Shown: positions 1 to 7,297 of the stretch, in pieces
Layout: every line of letters begins with the position of its first letter
How positions within the stretch are numbered: position 1 is the stretch's first letter
Source of the DNA: JBCCIM01 sp045106435
GTDB taxonomy: Bacteria > Bacteroidota > Rhodothermia > Rhodothermales > JAHQVL01
NCBI GenBank assembly: GCA_045106435.1
Contig: JBGCEN010000317.1
Span: forward strand, 1 to 64,000
DNA: 64,000 nucleotides
Direction: 5' to 3'
Translations under genes and position numbers: made by a program
The notes under the pieces: model-generated
Told to the model about the DNA's origin: nothing
Seen by the model: only the letters and a program-made list of their open reading frames with translations
Databases searched by the model: none

Positions 1-102
1 TCGTACCCATCGTACCCATCGTACCCATCGTACCCATCGTACCCATCGTACCCATCGTACCCATCGTACCCATCGTACCCATCGTACCCATCGTACCCAT
101 CG
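1..102. repeat. 9-bp minisatellite at window edge
   Basis: Eleven perfect head-to-tail copies of tcgtaccca followed by a partial tcg. The array runs off the left edge of the window, so its true length is unknown. No frame is interrupted on either strand: frame 1 would read Ser-Tyr-Pro repeats and continues to a TAA at 124-126. It could therefore be the end of a repeat-containing gene or a purely intergenic array. The copies are identical, which suggests recent expansion. Confidence 0.9.
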
Positions 103-241
103 AGTACCTCCTCGCAAGGAAGATAAAGAAGAAAAATTCCACAATTCTGCCTGAGAACGAAAGAGATTTGGTTCTTGACTTCAGATTTTGCGACCTTGTG
201 TGAATAACCACCAACCGCTTACAACCTACTAAGCAAGTCAT

Positions 242-1486
242 ATGAATTTAGCTTTGACCTCACGACTGAGTGTGATGATGTTTGCGCAGTACTTCATCTG
301 GGGCGCCTGGGCACCCACACTTGGCAATTACATGCAGACCATTGAGATGGGCGAATCAATTAGCTGGGCGTACTCTCTCGGCCCAATTGCTGCGATTATC
401 GCCCCTTTCTTTATGGGGATGGTAGCTGATCGATTTTTTGATTCCGAAAAAGTACTAGGCGTTTTGTGCCTGATTGCGGGGATTGCAATGTGTGCGATGC
501 CGAGTTATGCAGGGACTTCTATGTTCTTGCCGTTGCTCTTTTTGCATGCCATCTGTTATTTCCCAACACTGGGCTTAACAGCCTCTCTGGCTTTTCATCA
601 CATGACGAATCAGGAAAAAGAGTTTCCAGTCGTGCGTGTATTTGGAACGATCGGATGGGTTGTAGCCGGCGTTGTTATTGGAAAACTCTTGATGGCAGAT
701 TCTACCTCTTTGCCGCTTTACATTGGTGGAGGCGCAGCAATATTCCTCGGGCTTTACAGCTTCACCCTTCCACAGACACCGCCACCATTGGCCGGCCAGA
801 AAACGAGTTGGAGACAGATCATGGGTATCGATGCTTTAAAAGCATTGAGAACGAGATCATTTATGATTTTCCTTCTTGCAGCTACGCTGATCTTCATCGC
901 CTTTGGGACGTACTTTCCCTATGCGCCGGTTTACCTGGGAGATGTAAATGTCCAGGTAGGTATTGATCATTTTCAAAACCCAAGCTGGGAAATGTCGCTG
1001 GGACAGTTTTCCGAAATCTTTTTCATGCTACTCATTCCCTTCTTTTTCGCACGATTGGGTGTGAAATGGATGTTATTACTTGGAATGCTCGCGTGGATTG
1101 CTCGTTTTACGCTGTTTTCTGCTGCCGCGTTAAGTGGTACGTTTTGGATGATTATGCTGGGGATAGCCATTCATGGTATCTGTTACGATTTCTTCTTTGT
1201 AACAGGGCAGATCTACATTGACAAGAAAACATCCACGGCCATTAGAGGGCAAGTACAAGGACTGCTTGTATTGCTTACGCAGGGCGTCGGATTCTTTCTT
1301 GGCACGCAGCTCTCTGGTGCTTTTGTAAATTCCTATGGCGTAAATGGAACGCTGACCATGGAGGACTGGCAATTGTTCTGGGGCATTTTTGCCGTTGCTA
1401 CGCTGGTGTTCACACTCATCTTCTTCTTCTTGTTTACAGATGAGACAGCGGACGAAACAGTAGATGCTGAAGCACAAGCTGCTTAG
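242..1486 (+). CDS. MFS nucleoside:H+ symporter family (NupG-like) permease
   Basis: A 414-residue integral membrane protein with about 12 hydrophobic segments and the N-terminal pattern of the nucleoside:H+ symporter branch of the major facilitator superfamily (FAQYFIWGAW near residue 15, then GPIAAIIAPFFMGMVADR). Family members import nucleosides in Escherichia coli; in Bacteroidota and Planctomycetes, relatives often sit beside sugar isomerases, Gfo/Idh oxidoreductases and DUF1080 proteins, so the substrate here may be a sugar derivative (inference). The ATG start directly opens the first membrane segment. A strong terminator hairpin follows at 1518-1558, so it is probably transcribed alone. 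Family is secure, substrate is not. Confidence 0.85.
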   Translation: MNLALTSRLSVMMFAQYFIWGAWAPTLGNYMQTIEMGESISWAYSLGPIAAIIAPFFMGMVADRFFDSEKVLGVLCLIAGIAMCAMPSYAGTSMFLPLLFLHAICYFPTLGLTASLAFHHMTNQEKEFPVVRVFGTIGWVVAGVVIGKLLMADSTSLPLYIGGGAAIFLGLYSFTLPQTPPPLAGQKTSWRQIMGIDALKALRTRSFMIFLLAATLIFIAFGTYFPYAPVYLGDVNVQVGIDHFQNPSWEMSLGQFSEIFFMLLIPFFFARLGVKWMLLLGMLAWIARFTLFSAAALSGTFWMIMLGIAIHGICYDFFFVTGQIYIDKKTSTAIRGQVQGLLVLLTQGVGFFLGTQLSGAFVNSYGVNGTLTMEDWQLFWGIFAVATLVFTLIFFFLFTDETADETVDAEAQAA

Positions 1487-1517
1487 TTCACGTTGAACTT
1501 TAAAAATTGCTGATTGT

Positions 1518-1558
1518 AGGGTGGGTAAGACTGAGTTCTTGCCCACCCTTACTTTTTT
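1518..1558 (+). terminator. Rho-independent terminator after the MFS gene
   Basis: Left arm 1518-1530 and right arm 1537-1549 pair over 13 bp with one G-U wobble, the loop is 6 nt (1531-1536), and a run of six T follows at 1553-1558. It closes the MFS transcript. It also shows that a GTG at 1521 cannot be the start of the next gene. Confidence 0.85.
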
Positions 1559-1568
1559 ACTCGAATTT

Positions 1569-2456
1569 ATGCGATTAAATCTAGTTTACATGTGCCTGGT
1601 CTTGCTTTTGGCAAGCTGCCAAGAAGTTGATACACCTCAAGCGGCAACGGCAGAAGCGCCTGCAGGCCTTGTGCAAGAAACGCAGAACCGGCTTGAAGCC
1701 ACGGCTGGAGGCCGTTTGGTCTTGCGTGCAATTGATGCGCATGGTGGACTGGCAGCGTGGTACAATGCGCCCACCAGTTCGTACACGTGGGAGTATTCGA
1801 ATGCCGGCGCGAACATCAGGTTTAAATCGCTGCTTGTTGCAGACAATCGTACGCGGCAGGTTTACCATCAATTACTGGAGATGGGTACACCGGATGCCCC
1901 GAAAGAAGTAAGTGGACGATTTACATGGGATGGAACGGATGCATGGATCAGTCCTGATACGCTGAAACAACCGAATCCTAGATTTTGGGCAACAACAGGA
2001 TACTACTTCGAGTCAATTCCCTTTATTTTGGCCGATCCTGGTCTTATTTACGACGTGATTCCTGAGGAGGACCTCGATGGAAAATTGTATGATATGGTGA
2101 AAGTATCTTACAGCGAAGGTATCGGGGATTCACCCAATGATCATTACATCCTCTTTATCAATAAAGAAACGTCGATGGTTGATGCCATTCGGTATACAGT
2201 CACTTTTGGGCGAGGAGCGGCTGAATCGGGCGCGCCGCTTCGTGAAACGCTGTTTTATTATGAGGATTATACCGAAGTAGACGGACTGAAAGTAGCCAGG
2301 CGATTTAGAGGATTTAACGTATTGGATGGCGTTGTGACTGACTTTAAGAACGAAGCCTGGGCTGACTCCTTCTCATTCAGAGAACCTTTTGATGCCAGTC
2401 AGTTGGTCATGCCGGCAAATGGACGAGTCCAGCCTCTGCCAACGCGAGCAGATTGA
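1569..2456 (+). CDS. Outer-membrane-type lipoprotein, DUF6503-like
   Basis: A 295-residue predicted lipoprotein. The signal is MRLNLVYMCLVLLLASC, with lipobox LASC and lipidation at Cys17. The mature part starts with a short low-complexity Ala/Glu linker, then a conserved-looking AIDAHGGLAAW block and a beta-rich body. The HGG motif and overall length resemble the DUF6503 family common in Bacteroidota, whose function is unknown. The in-frame GTG at 1521 lies inside the upstream terminator stem, so the ATG at 1569 is preferred. No partner gene is adjacent in the same direction. Function cannot be assigned. Confidence 0.75.
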   Translation: MRLNLVYMCLVLLLASCQEVDTPQAATAEAPAGLVQETQNRLEATAGGRLVLRAIDAHGGLAAWYNAPTSSYTWEYSNAGANIRFKSLLVADNRTRQVYHQLLEMGTPDAPKEVSGRFTWDGTDAWISPDTLKQPNPRFWATTGYYFESIPFILADPGLIYDVIPEEDLDGKLYDMVKVSYSEGIGDSPNDHYILFINKETSMVDAIRYTVTFGRGAAESGAPLRETLFYYEDYTEVDGLKVARRFRGFNVLDGVVTDFKNEAWADSFSFREPFDASQLVMPANGRVQPLPTRAD

Positions 2457-2503
2457 ATTTGGTGAATGATTAACTCAAGCTGTTTTTGATAACAGGGTGC
2501 TAT

Positions 2504-2908
2504 TTACAGACCACTTACGAGCGGTTCTTTGTCTCCGTTTACATAACGAACCACATCGCTTGTATCAATAACCAGCGAGATCCCATTACAAAGGATTACT
2601 GCAAAAATCCAGAGATTGAATGGTGCAAGCAGGTCATTTGAGTTGATCTGGAAGAGAAGATAAATGACAAGTGGAATCCAGAGTATGTGTCCGAGGCCGA
2701 GTATGCGCGTGAATCCGTAAAAATGCGTGAGCAAGATCATCAGTATAAATCCGATCATAAAGACGATGATCGTCGCAATGGCTTCAATTCTTGGGAGGAA
2801 GTAGAGCGGGATAAATGCATTTAACGTTACAAGCAAGGCGAGCCACGTCCAAACGAGCGGACCCATTTTGTAAAGTCCCGTGTGGAATAGTATAGCAGAG
2901 CGAATCAT
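2504..2908 (-). CDS. Small four-helix membrane protein, unknown function
   Basis: 134 residues with four clear hydrophobic segments at about 13-35, 40-62, 70-88 and 97-115 and short hydrophilic loops. The tail after the last helix is polar and acidic (DTSDVVRYVNGDKEP). It is convergent with the lipoprotein gene, with only 47 bp between. I do not recognise a family; the layout resembles small uncharacterised inner-membrane proteins. Confidence 0.7.
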   Translation of the reverse strand: MIRSAILFHTGLYKMGPLVWTWLALLVTLNAFIPLYFLPRIEAIATIIVFMIGFILMILLTHFYGFTRILGLGHILWIPLVIYLLFQINSNDLLAPFNLWIFAVILCNGISLVIDTSDVVRYVNGDKEPLVSGL

Positions 2909-3106
2909 TGCCTATGGTTGATGGAAATCCTAATACCTGGATTTTAAACGAAAGGGTATACTGCAGCTGACCAGTGCGCAACGCATGGCACAATCTAGCT
3001 GACAATGATCTGTATACGCAAACGATTGTCGTGTGCAACGAATAAGGGTAGAACTGTATCTCATTCAATCGCTTCTAATTTAGCGAACCCTTTCAATCGA
3101 TCACTT

Positions 3107-3382
3107 ATGGAAAACGAAGAGTCTTTAAAGGTACTTCAGGAAATTCGCGATCTGCAACAGAAGCAAGTTGAAACGCAGAATGAAATGTTAGCTTCGCAGA
3201 AAGAATATATGGCGTTGTACCGATCCCATATAGAACGCGTTGAGAAAATCAATAATCAGGCGGAGCGCATCCAGCACAAAAGTGAGTCCATCATGGGCGC
3301 GGCAAAGAAAGCTACTTTCGTCATTATTCTGATTGTAGTAGCTCTTCTCGTCTATTTAAGCTGGATATTGTTTTCCCTGTAG
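3107..3382 (+). CDS. Small coiled-coil protein with C-terminal membrane anchor
   Basis: 91 residues. The first two thirds are charged and Gln/Glu-rich with heptad-like leucines and methionines (LKVLQEIRDLQQKQVETQ), typical of a coiled coil. A single hydrophobic segment of about 20 residues follows near the C-terminus (FVIILIVVALLVYLSWILF). A tail-anchored or single-pass membrane protein is expected. An upstream in-frame start at 3005 would add 34 residues with no recognisable character, so the ATG at 3107 is chosen. No specific function can be given. Confidence 0.65.
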   Translation: MENEESLKVLQEIRDLQQKQVETQNEMLASQKEYMALYRSHIERVEKINNQAERIQHKSESIMGAAKKATFVIILIVVALLVYLSWILFSL

Positions 3383-3415
3383 AAAAGCATACATTTTTTA
3401 GCTAGTTTTTAGGGC

Positions 3416-3916
3416 GTGTATTACAAAAAACAGAGCTGTCAATTTTCTGATCTCGATATGTTTTTAAGAAACGTCGGTGATACCATAAAAGGAAAAGAGA
3501 TTTCTCTGGTGGTAGAGGTGTTGGCGCCGGCTGATGTTTATAGAGATTATGTACCATCGTACGTGTTTGGCATTTTAAGCAATGCCACGAAAGAAAGGGT
3601 AGGGCGCATTTCCCTGAGGATTGGCAGCAATGAGTTGATTGATCGATATGCCGGCAACATTGGCTACACAATCACCAAGAAGCATCGCGGGAACGGATTT
3701 GCTGAAAAGGCCTGCCGCCTACTGGCAACACTGGCAATAGAGCACGATTTTGAACAACTCTATATTACCTGCAGCCCCGACAATGGGCCATCGAGACGTA
3801 CCATCGAGAAGCTTGGTAGCACGTTGTTGGGAGTAGAAAATGTGCCAAGAAATACAGAGATGTACGAACGAGGCGAACGTATAAAGCTACGCTTTCTATG
3901 GAAGCCAGAAGAATAA
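3416..3916 (+). CDS. GNAT-family N-acetyltransferase
   Basis: 166 residues. The central part shows the GNAT acetyl-CoA binding motif A (YTITKKHRGNGFAEKA, with the R-G-N-G-F-A pyrophosphate loop), followed by a typical helix and the late strand/helix motif YITCSPDNGPSRRTIEKLG seen in GNAT enzymes that acetylate small molecules or ribosomal proteins. The acceptor is unknown. The longest frame starts at GTG 3416; an in-frame ATG at 3458 is an alternative start and would still leave the catalytic domain intact. It ends 98 bp before a convergent membrane-protein gene, with a palindromic element between. Confidence 0.85.
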   Translation: MYYKKQSCQFSDLDMFLRNVGDTIKGKEISLVVEVLAPADVYRDYVPSYVFGILSNATKERVGRISLRIGSNELIDRYAGNIGYTITKKHRGNGFAEKACRLLATLAIEHDFEQLYITCSPDNGPSRRTIEKLGSTLLGVENVPRNTEMYERGERIKLRFLWKPEE

Positions 3917-3964
3917 AGCTTAAAAACGCCCGAAACTACCGCAACTCAATTCCCCGCAAAGAAT

Positions 3965-3990
3965 AACCCAGAACCCTAAACACGAAACAA
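3965..3990. repeat. Heptad-periodic intergenic repeat (GAAC/AAAC type)
   Basis: Degenerate 7-bp units ending in AAC (CCAGAAC, CCTAAAC, ACGAAAC) lie between two convergent genes and lead straight into the palindrome at 3991. The same kind of array occurs at 26160-26185 and 39028-39072, also between convergent genes. Confidence 0.55.
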
Positions 3991-4009
3991 GTCACAGATA
4001 ATCTGTGAC
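3991..4009. repeat. Perfect palindrome between convergent genes
   Basis: gtcacagat, one A, then atctgtgac: a 9-bp inverted repeat immediately before the stop codon of the minus-strand gene. No T-run follows on either strand, so a classical intrinsic terminator is unlikely. Its stem matches the hairpin at 26186-26212 apart from one compensatory pair. Confidence 0.7.
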
Positions 4010-4014
4010 CCCAC

Positions 4015-4548
4015 CTAACTCTCCGTACCTTCAGCCAGGAAGGGATATAACTCGTACACATCAATGCTTTGCCACGGCAACCCATCTATAAAGATTGGCA
4101 CTTCGTAAAGCTCTGCGCAGTAAATGATACGGTGGCTCAATTTGGGGAAATCTGTAAACAGATGGGGAATCTGGAAAGAGCAGAAACTGGGACCCAAAAG
4201 CATCAAACAGTCTTTTGAAATTTCAACACGTTGTACTTTCGTCCAATCGAGTGTAATCTTTTTTCTTGTATAATCGTAGGCTTCCACACGTCGGTCGGAG
4301 ATCTTCACACACCATACCACACGACGCAGCATTCGGAGCCGCCAGGTAATCCACCAGAATGCGCCAAACCAAGTAAGGAGCACGCACACAATAATTAAGA
4401 GGAAATAGGGTTTATAGTTAAAACCCACAATAATACCGGCAGTCGTCACCACAAAGGCAGCCACCAGCATACGAATTAGTCTCGTCGCTTGCTTTCGCGT
4501 TAAGAGTTGTACGCGATCGTTATCAAAAACTTCGTACCAGTGAGACAT
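4015..4548 (-). CDS. Two-helix membrane protein with PH-like cytosolic part
   Basis: 177 residues. Two adjacent hydrophobic segments lie at about 28-45 and 48-70 after a basic N-terminal stretch (LTRKQATRLIRML). They are followed by a ~100-residue soluble part rich in beta-strand patterns (VEAYDYTRKKITLDWTKVQRVEIS), the layout of bacterial PH-like/YcxB-type membrane proteins. I do not recognise a specific family and no partner is adjacent. The start codon lies 211 bp from the divergent DUF5686 gene. Confidence 0.65.
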   Translation of the reverse strand: MSHWYEVFDNDRVQLLTRKQATRLIRMLVAAFVVTTAGIIVGFNYKPYFLLIIVCVLLTWFGAFWWITWRLRMLRRVVWCVKISDRRVEAYDYTRKKITLDWTKVQRVEISKDCLMLLGPSFCSFQIPHLFTDFPKLSHRIIYCAELYEVPIFIDGLPWQSIDVYELYPFLAEGTES

Positions 4549-4759
4549 CTAGGTTTGGAAATGATTATGTACTCGAATAGAAAATTATCGGATAAAATTA
4601 AAAGGGAACAGCTATGGATAGGGGACTAGCTACTGTACCGGGTTTTATCCGTCGTCTGAAAAGAATCTGTGCCTCAAAACCCGTTCCGGTCAGTTAGAAC
4701 ACTATACGGGACGCTGCTTCGTCGACTGCCAATTTAACACAACAAAAAATCACGGGATA

Positions 4760-7288
4760 GTGCAGAAAAAAATTCCCCTTCACAACTCATCTTTCTTGGA
4801 ACCCGCTATTTTGTTAAGCCCTATCAGGTGCTTAATGTTTCTTGCTTTTTGCTTTTTTATATCAGGTTTTTCCTCCACTCAAATTGTTGAAGCACAGCAC
4901 CTGGTGAATGGGATCGTTTCTGACGCAGAAACGGGAGAGTCTTTGCCTTCAGCCAACGTGCAAATTGACGGGACCTATCAGGGTACCATCACAAATGTTG
5001 ATGGCCAATTCAGCTTACAATTACCCTCGCTGCCGGCTGTCCTTGTGTTTAGATACATTGGATACGAAAGCCAGTATATAGATGTTACTGGCGATGCAAA
5101 TGAAAACATAAACGTAGCGCTGCAACCGACGGTTTATAGCCTGGGAGAAGTGGTCATAACCGAAAAAGACCCGGCCGTTGATATTATGCGCAAAGTGATT
5201 GAGCGCAAAAAAATATGGCGGGAAGAACTGGCATCGTATTCCGCTGAAGCCTACAACAGGTTTACGCTTAAAAACGATACGGGCATCGTTTCGATTATTG
5301 AGTCATTTACCGACACCTACTGGGATCCTGTTGAGGGTACAAGAGAGGTTATAAAAGCGCGCCGGCAAACGTCAAATCTCGATATCAGCGATGTGCTGCC
5401 TGCGGCGCAGTTTGTTGCAAATCTCTATGATGACAATATTGATATCGCCGGCTATAATTTTCTGGGCGTTACACATCCGAAAGCACTCGATCACTATATC
5501 TTTGAGCTGTTAGGATACAGAAGGCTGGACGATCAGGTGGTGTTTGATATTTCTGTCCGACCGAAGAATAAGTTAAAGACCGGCTTTGTCGGGAAGATTG
5601 CTGTCCTTGATGATGAATATGCCTTGCTGGAAGTCGAACTGCATCCGGGAGAAGCATTTCTCTTTCCACCGCCGATAGAAGCGTTTGATGTTACATACGA
5701 ACAACAGTTCTCAAATTTTGGTGCCGCCGCCTGGTTGCCGGTTGACTTTCGAAGCAGCATGTCTGTGGACATAGGATTTAACAGATTGTTGTCTTTCCCC
5801 ACTTTCTTTATCGAACAGGTATCGAGGATATCTAATTATGATGTCAACATTACCGTGCCAGACACCCTTTTTGCCAAGGGCAAGGCAGTTGTTGTAGACT
5901 CGGTTTCTGTTGCTGAAGATACGCTGCTTGATGTAGAAGGCATTGCCGTTCCATTAGACAAGGCAGAGGCCTCGGCCTATGAAACGATAGACAGCACCAT
6001 GACCTTGGCAAAGGCTTACGAGCCTTCCGGTCCGCTCGCGAAAGTGATGAAGGTTTCTGCCAGAAATTCGAATACTGATGATGAGGTAACGTTGTCTGGT
6101 GAAGAGGGAGCGGAAGGCAAAAAACGGTTAAACCTAAACTTGCGACCTCATGTGCGTTTTAACCGGGTAGAGGAGTTCTATGGTGAATTAGGGATTAGTC
6201 GCTCATTAGCCGAGTGGGTGCGATTTTATGGTTCAATAGGCTTCAGTACCGCACTTAAAGGGGAAGAGGCAATATCCTATGTTGTTGGTAGTCGTTTTCG
6301 CCTGGATAAAAAGAATCGATTATCTCTTGATCTGAACTACGCAAGATATACAGATACTCAAACGGGTAGTACGCCGGTGCTGCGCACATTCAACGGCATT
6401 GTTACGCTTTTTGAAGGGATTGATTACTTTGATTACTACCGGAATTTACGATTTCGTTCGACCTTATCGTTCGATGTGCCAAACTCGCAAATTGGCCTAA
6501 AAGCCGGCCTGCAGATCGAGTCTCACGGAGATCTTGCTAAGGCAACCGATTATGATATTTTGGGCGGTGATTTTATACAGCGTTCGAATCCTGAAACGCG
6601 TGCATCAGGCGTACATTCTTTTGTTGCAGAGATCAGCCTGGGCGATAAGGAAGAGACGATGGGGCTTCTGGAACGTAAATTTTTATCGGTTGGTATTGAA
6701 CATGGTTTGCCTGGATTGGATAGTGACCATGCATTTACGATTTACAACCTGGAGTTTGAATGGAGATTTAATACCTTTTTCCAACGCCGGCTTTTGCCCA
6801 ACGCACTTGATGTGAAGGTCGTAGCGCAGAAAGGGTTTGGGGATGTAACGGTAACTCGTTTTGGAGCTGTAGATGGCAGGATGTCGTTCTATAATCGATT
6901 TGGTACCCTTAAAACATTACAGAGCAAACCCTATCGCGGCGAAGATGTCGTTGGACTTTTTTGGGAGCACAATTTCAAAACAGTACCCTTTGAAATTTTG
7001 GGCATGCGCCGATTTGCAGAGAACGGGTTGAATCTCATTGTATTTGGGGGGCACGCAAGGACCTGGTTATCGGCAAGTGTTGGGGCAGATCGTAGTGCGT
7101 TTGTCTGCTTGACGCTAGGGAGTGAATGTGACGTGGAATTTGTGGGTTTGGTTAATAGTGCACCCAACTGGCACCAGGAAGTGGGGGTGTCTCTAAGTGG
7201 GTTGTTTTCGCTCTTTCGCGTAGATTTTGCCACCCGGCTGGATGCGCCGGGGTTTACGGTGGGCATCGGCTCAGCAAGAATATTCTAG
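4760..7288 (+). CDS. DUF5686 outer-membrane protein with carboxypeptidase-regulatory domain (copy 1)
   Basis: 842 residues. A secretion signal ends near residue 45 (VEAQH); then comes a carboxypeptidase-regulatory-like beta-sandwich (VNGIVSDAETGESLPSANVQ, about 47-130), the DUF5686 signature (DPAVDIMRKVIERKK, about 139-153) and a long beta-strand-rich C-terminal half consistent with an outer-membrane barrel, ending in Phe. This domain order is typical of Bacteroidota surface proteins of unknown role that resemble TonB receptors but lack a plug. The annotated start is GTG; an internal ATG at 4835 would give a shorter signal peptide. The next gene is a paralogue 9 bp downstream, so the two form an operon. 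Confidence 0.8.
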   Translation: MQKKIPLHNSSFLEPAILLSPIRCLMFLAFCFFISGFSSTQIVEAQHLVNGIVSDAETGESLPSANVQIDGTYQGTITNVDGQFSLQLPSLPAVLVFRYIGYESQYIDVTGDANENINVALQPTVYSLGEVVITEKDPAVDIMRKVIERKKIWREELASYSAEAYNRFTLKNDTGIVSIIESFTDTYWDPVEGTREVIKARRQTSNLDISDVLPAAQFVANLYDDNIDIAGYNFLGVTHPKALDHYIFELLGYRRLDDQVVFDISVRPKNKLKTGFVGKIAVLDDEYALLEVELHPGEAFLFPPPIEAFDVTYEQQFSNFGAAAWLPVDFRSSMSVDIGFNRLLSFPTFFIEQVSRISNYDVNITVPDTLFAKGKAVVVDSVSVAEDTLLDVEGIAVPLDKAEASAYETIDSTMTLAKAYEPSGPLAKVMKVSARNSNTDDEVTLSGEEGAEGKKRLNLNLRPHVRFNRVEEFYGELGISRSLAEWVRFYGSIGFSTALKGEEAISYVVGSRFRLDKKNRLSLDLNYARYTDTQTGSTPVLRTFNGIVTLFEGIDYFDYYRNLRFRSTLSFDVPNSQIGLKAGLQIESHGDLAKATDYDILGGDFIQRSNPETRASGVHSFVAEISLGDKEETMGLLERKFLSVGIEHGLPGLDSDHAFTIYNLEFEWRFNTFFQRRLLPNALDVKVVAQKGFGDVTVTRFGAVDGRMSFYNRFGTLKTLQSKPYRGEDVVGLFWEHNFKTVPFEILGMRRFAENGLNLIVFGGHARTWLSASVGADRSAFVCLTLGSECDVEFVGLVNSAPNWHQEVGVSLSGLFSLFRVDFATRLDAPGFTVGIGSARIF

Positions 7289-7297
7289 AGGAATACA

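Noticed and set aside
1..102. CRISPR array
   Set aside because: Units are 9 bp with no spacers; a plain minisatellite.
4639..4683. 8-bp inverted repeat in the leader of the first DUF5686 gene
   Set aside because: Short stem with a 29-nt loop; could occur by chance.
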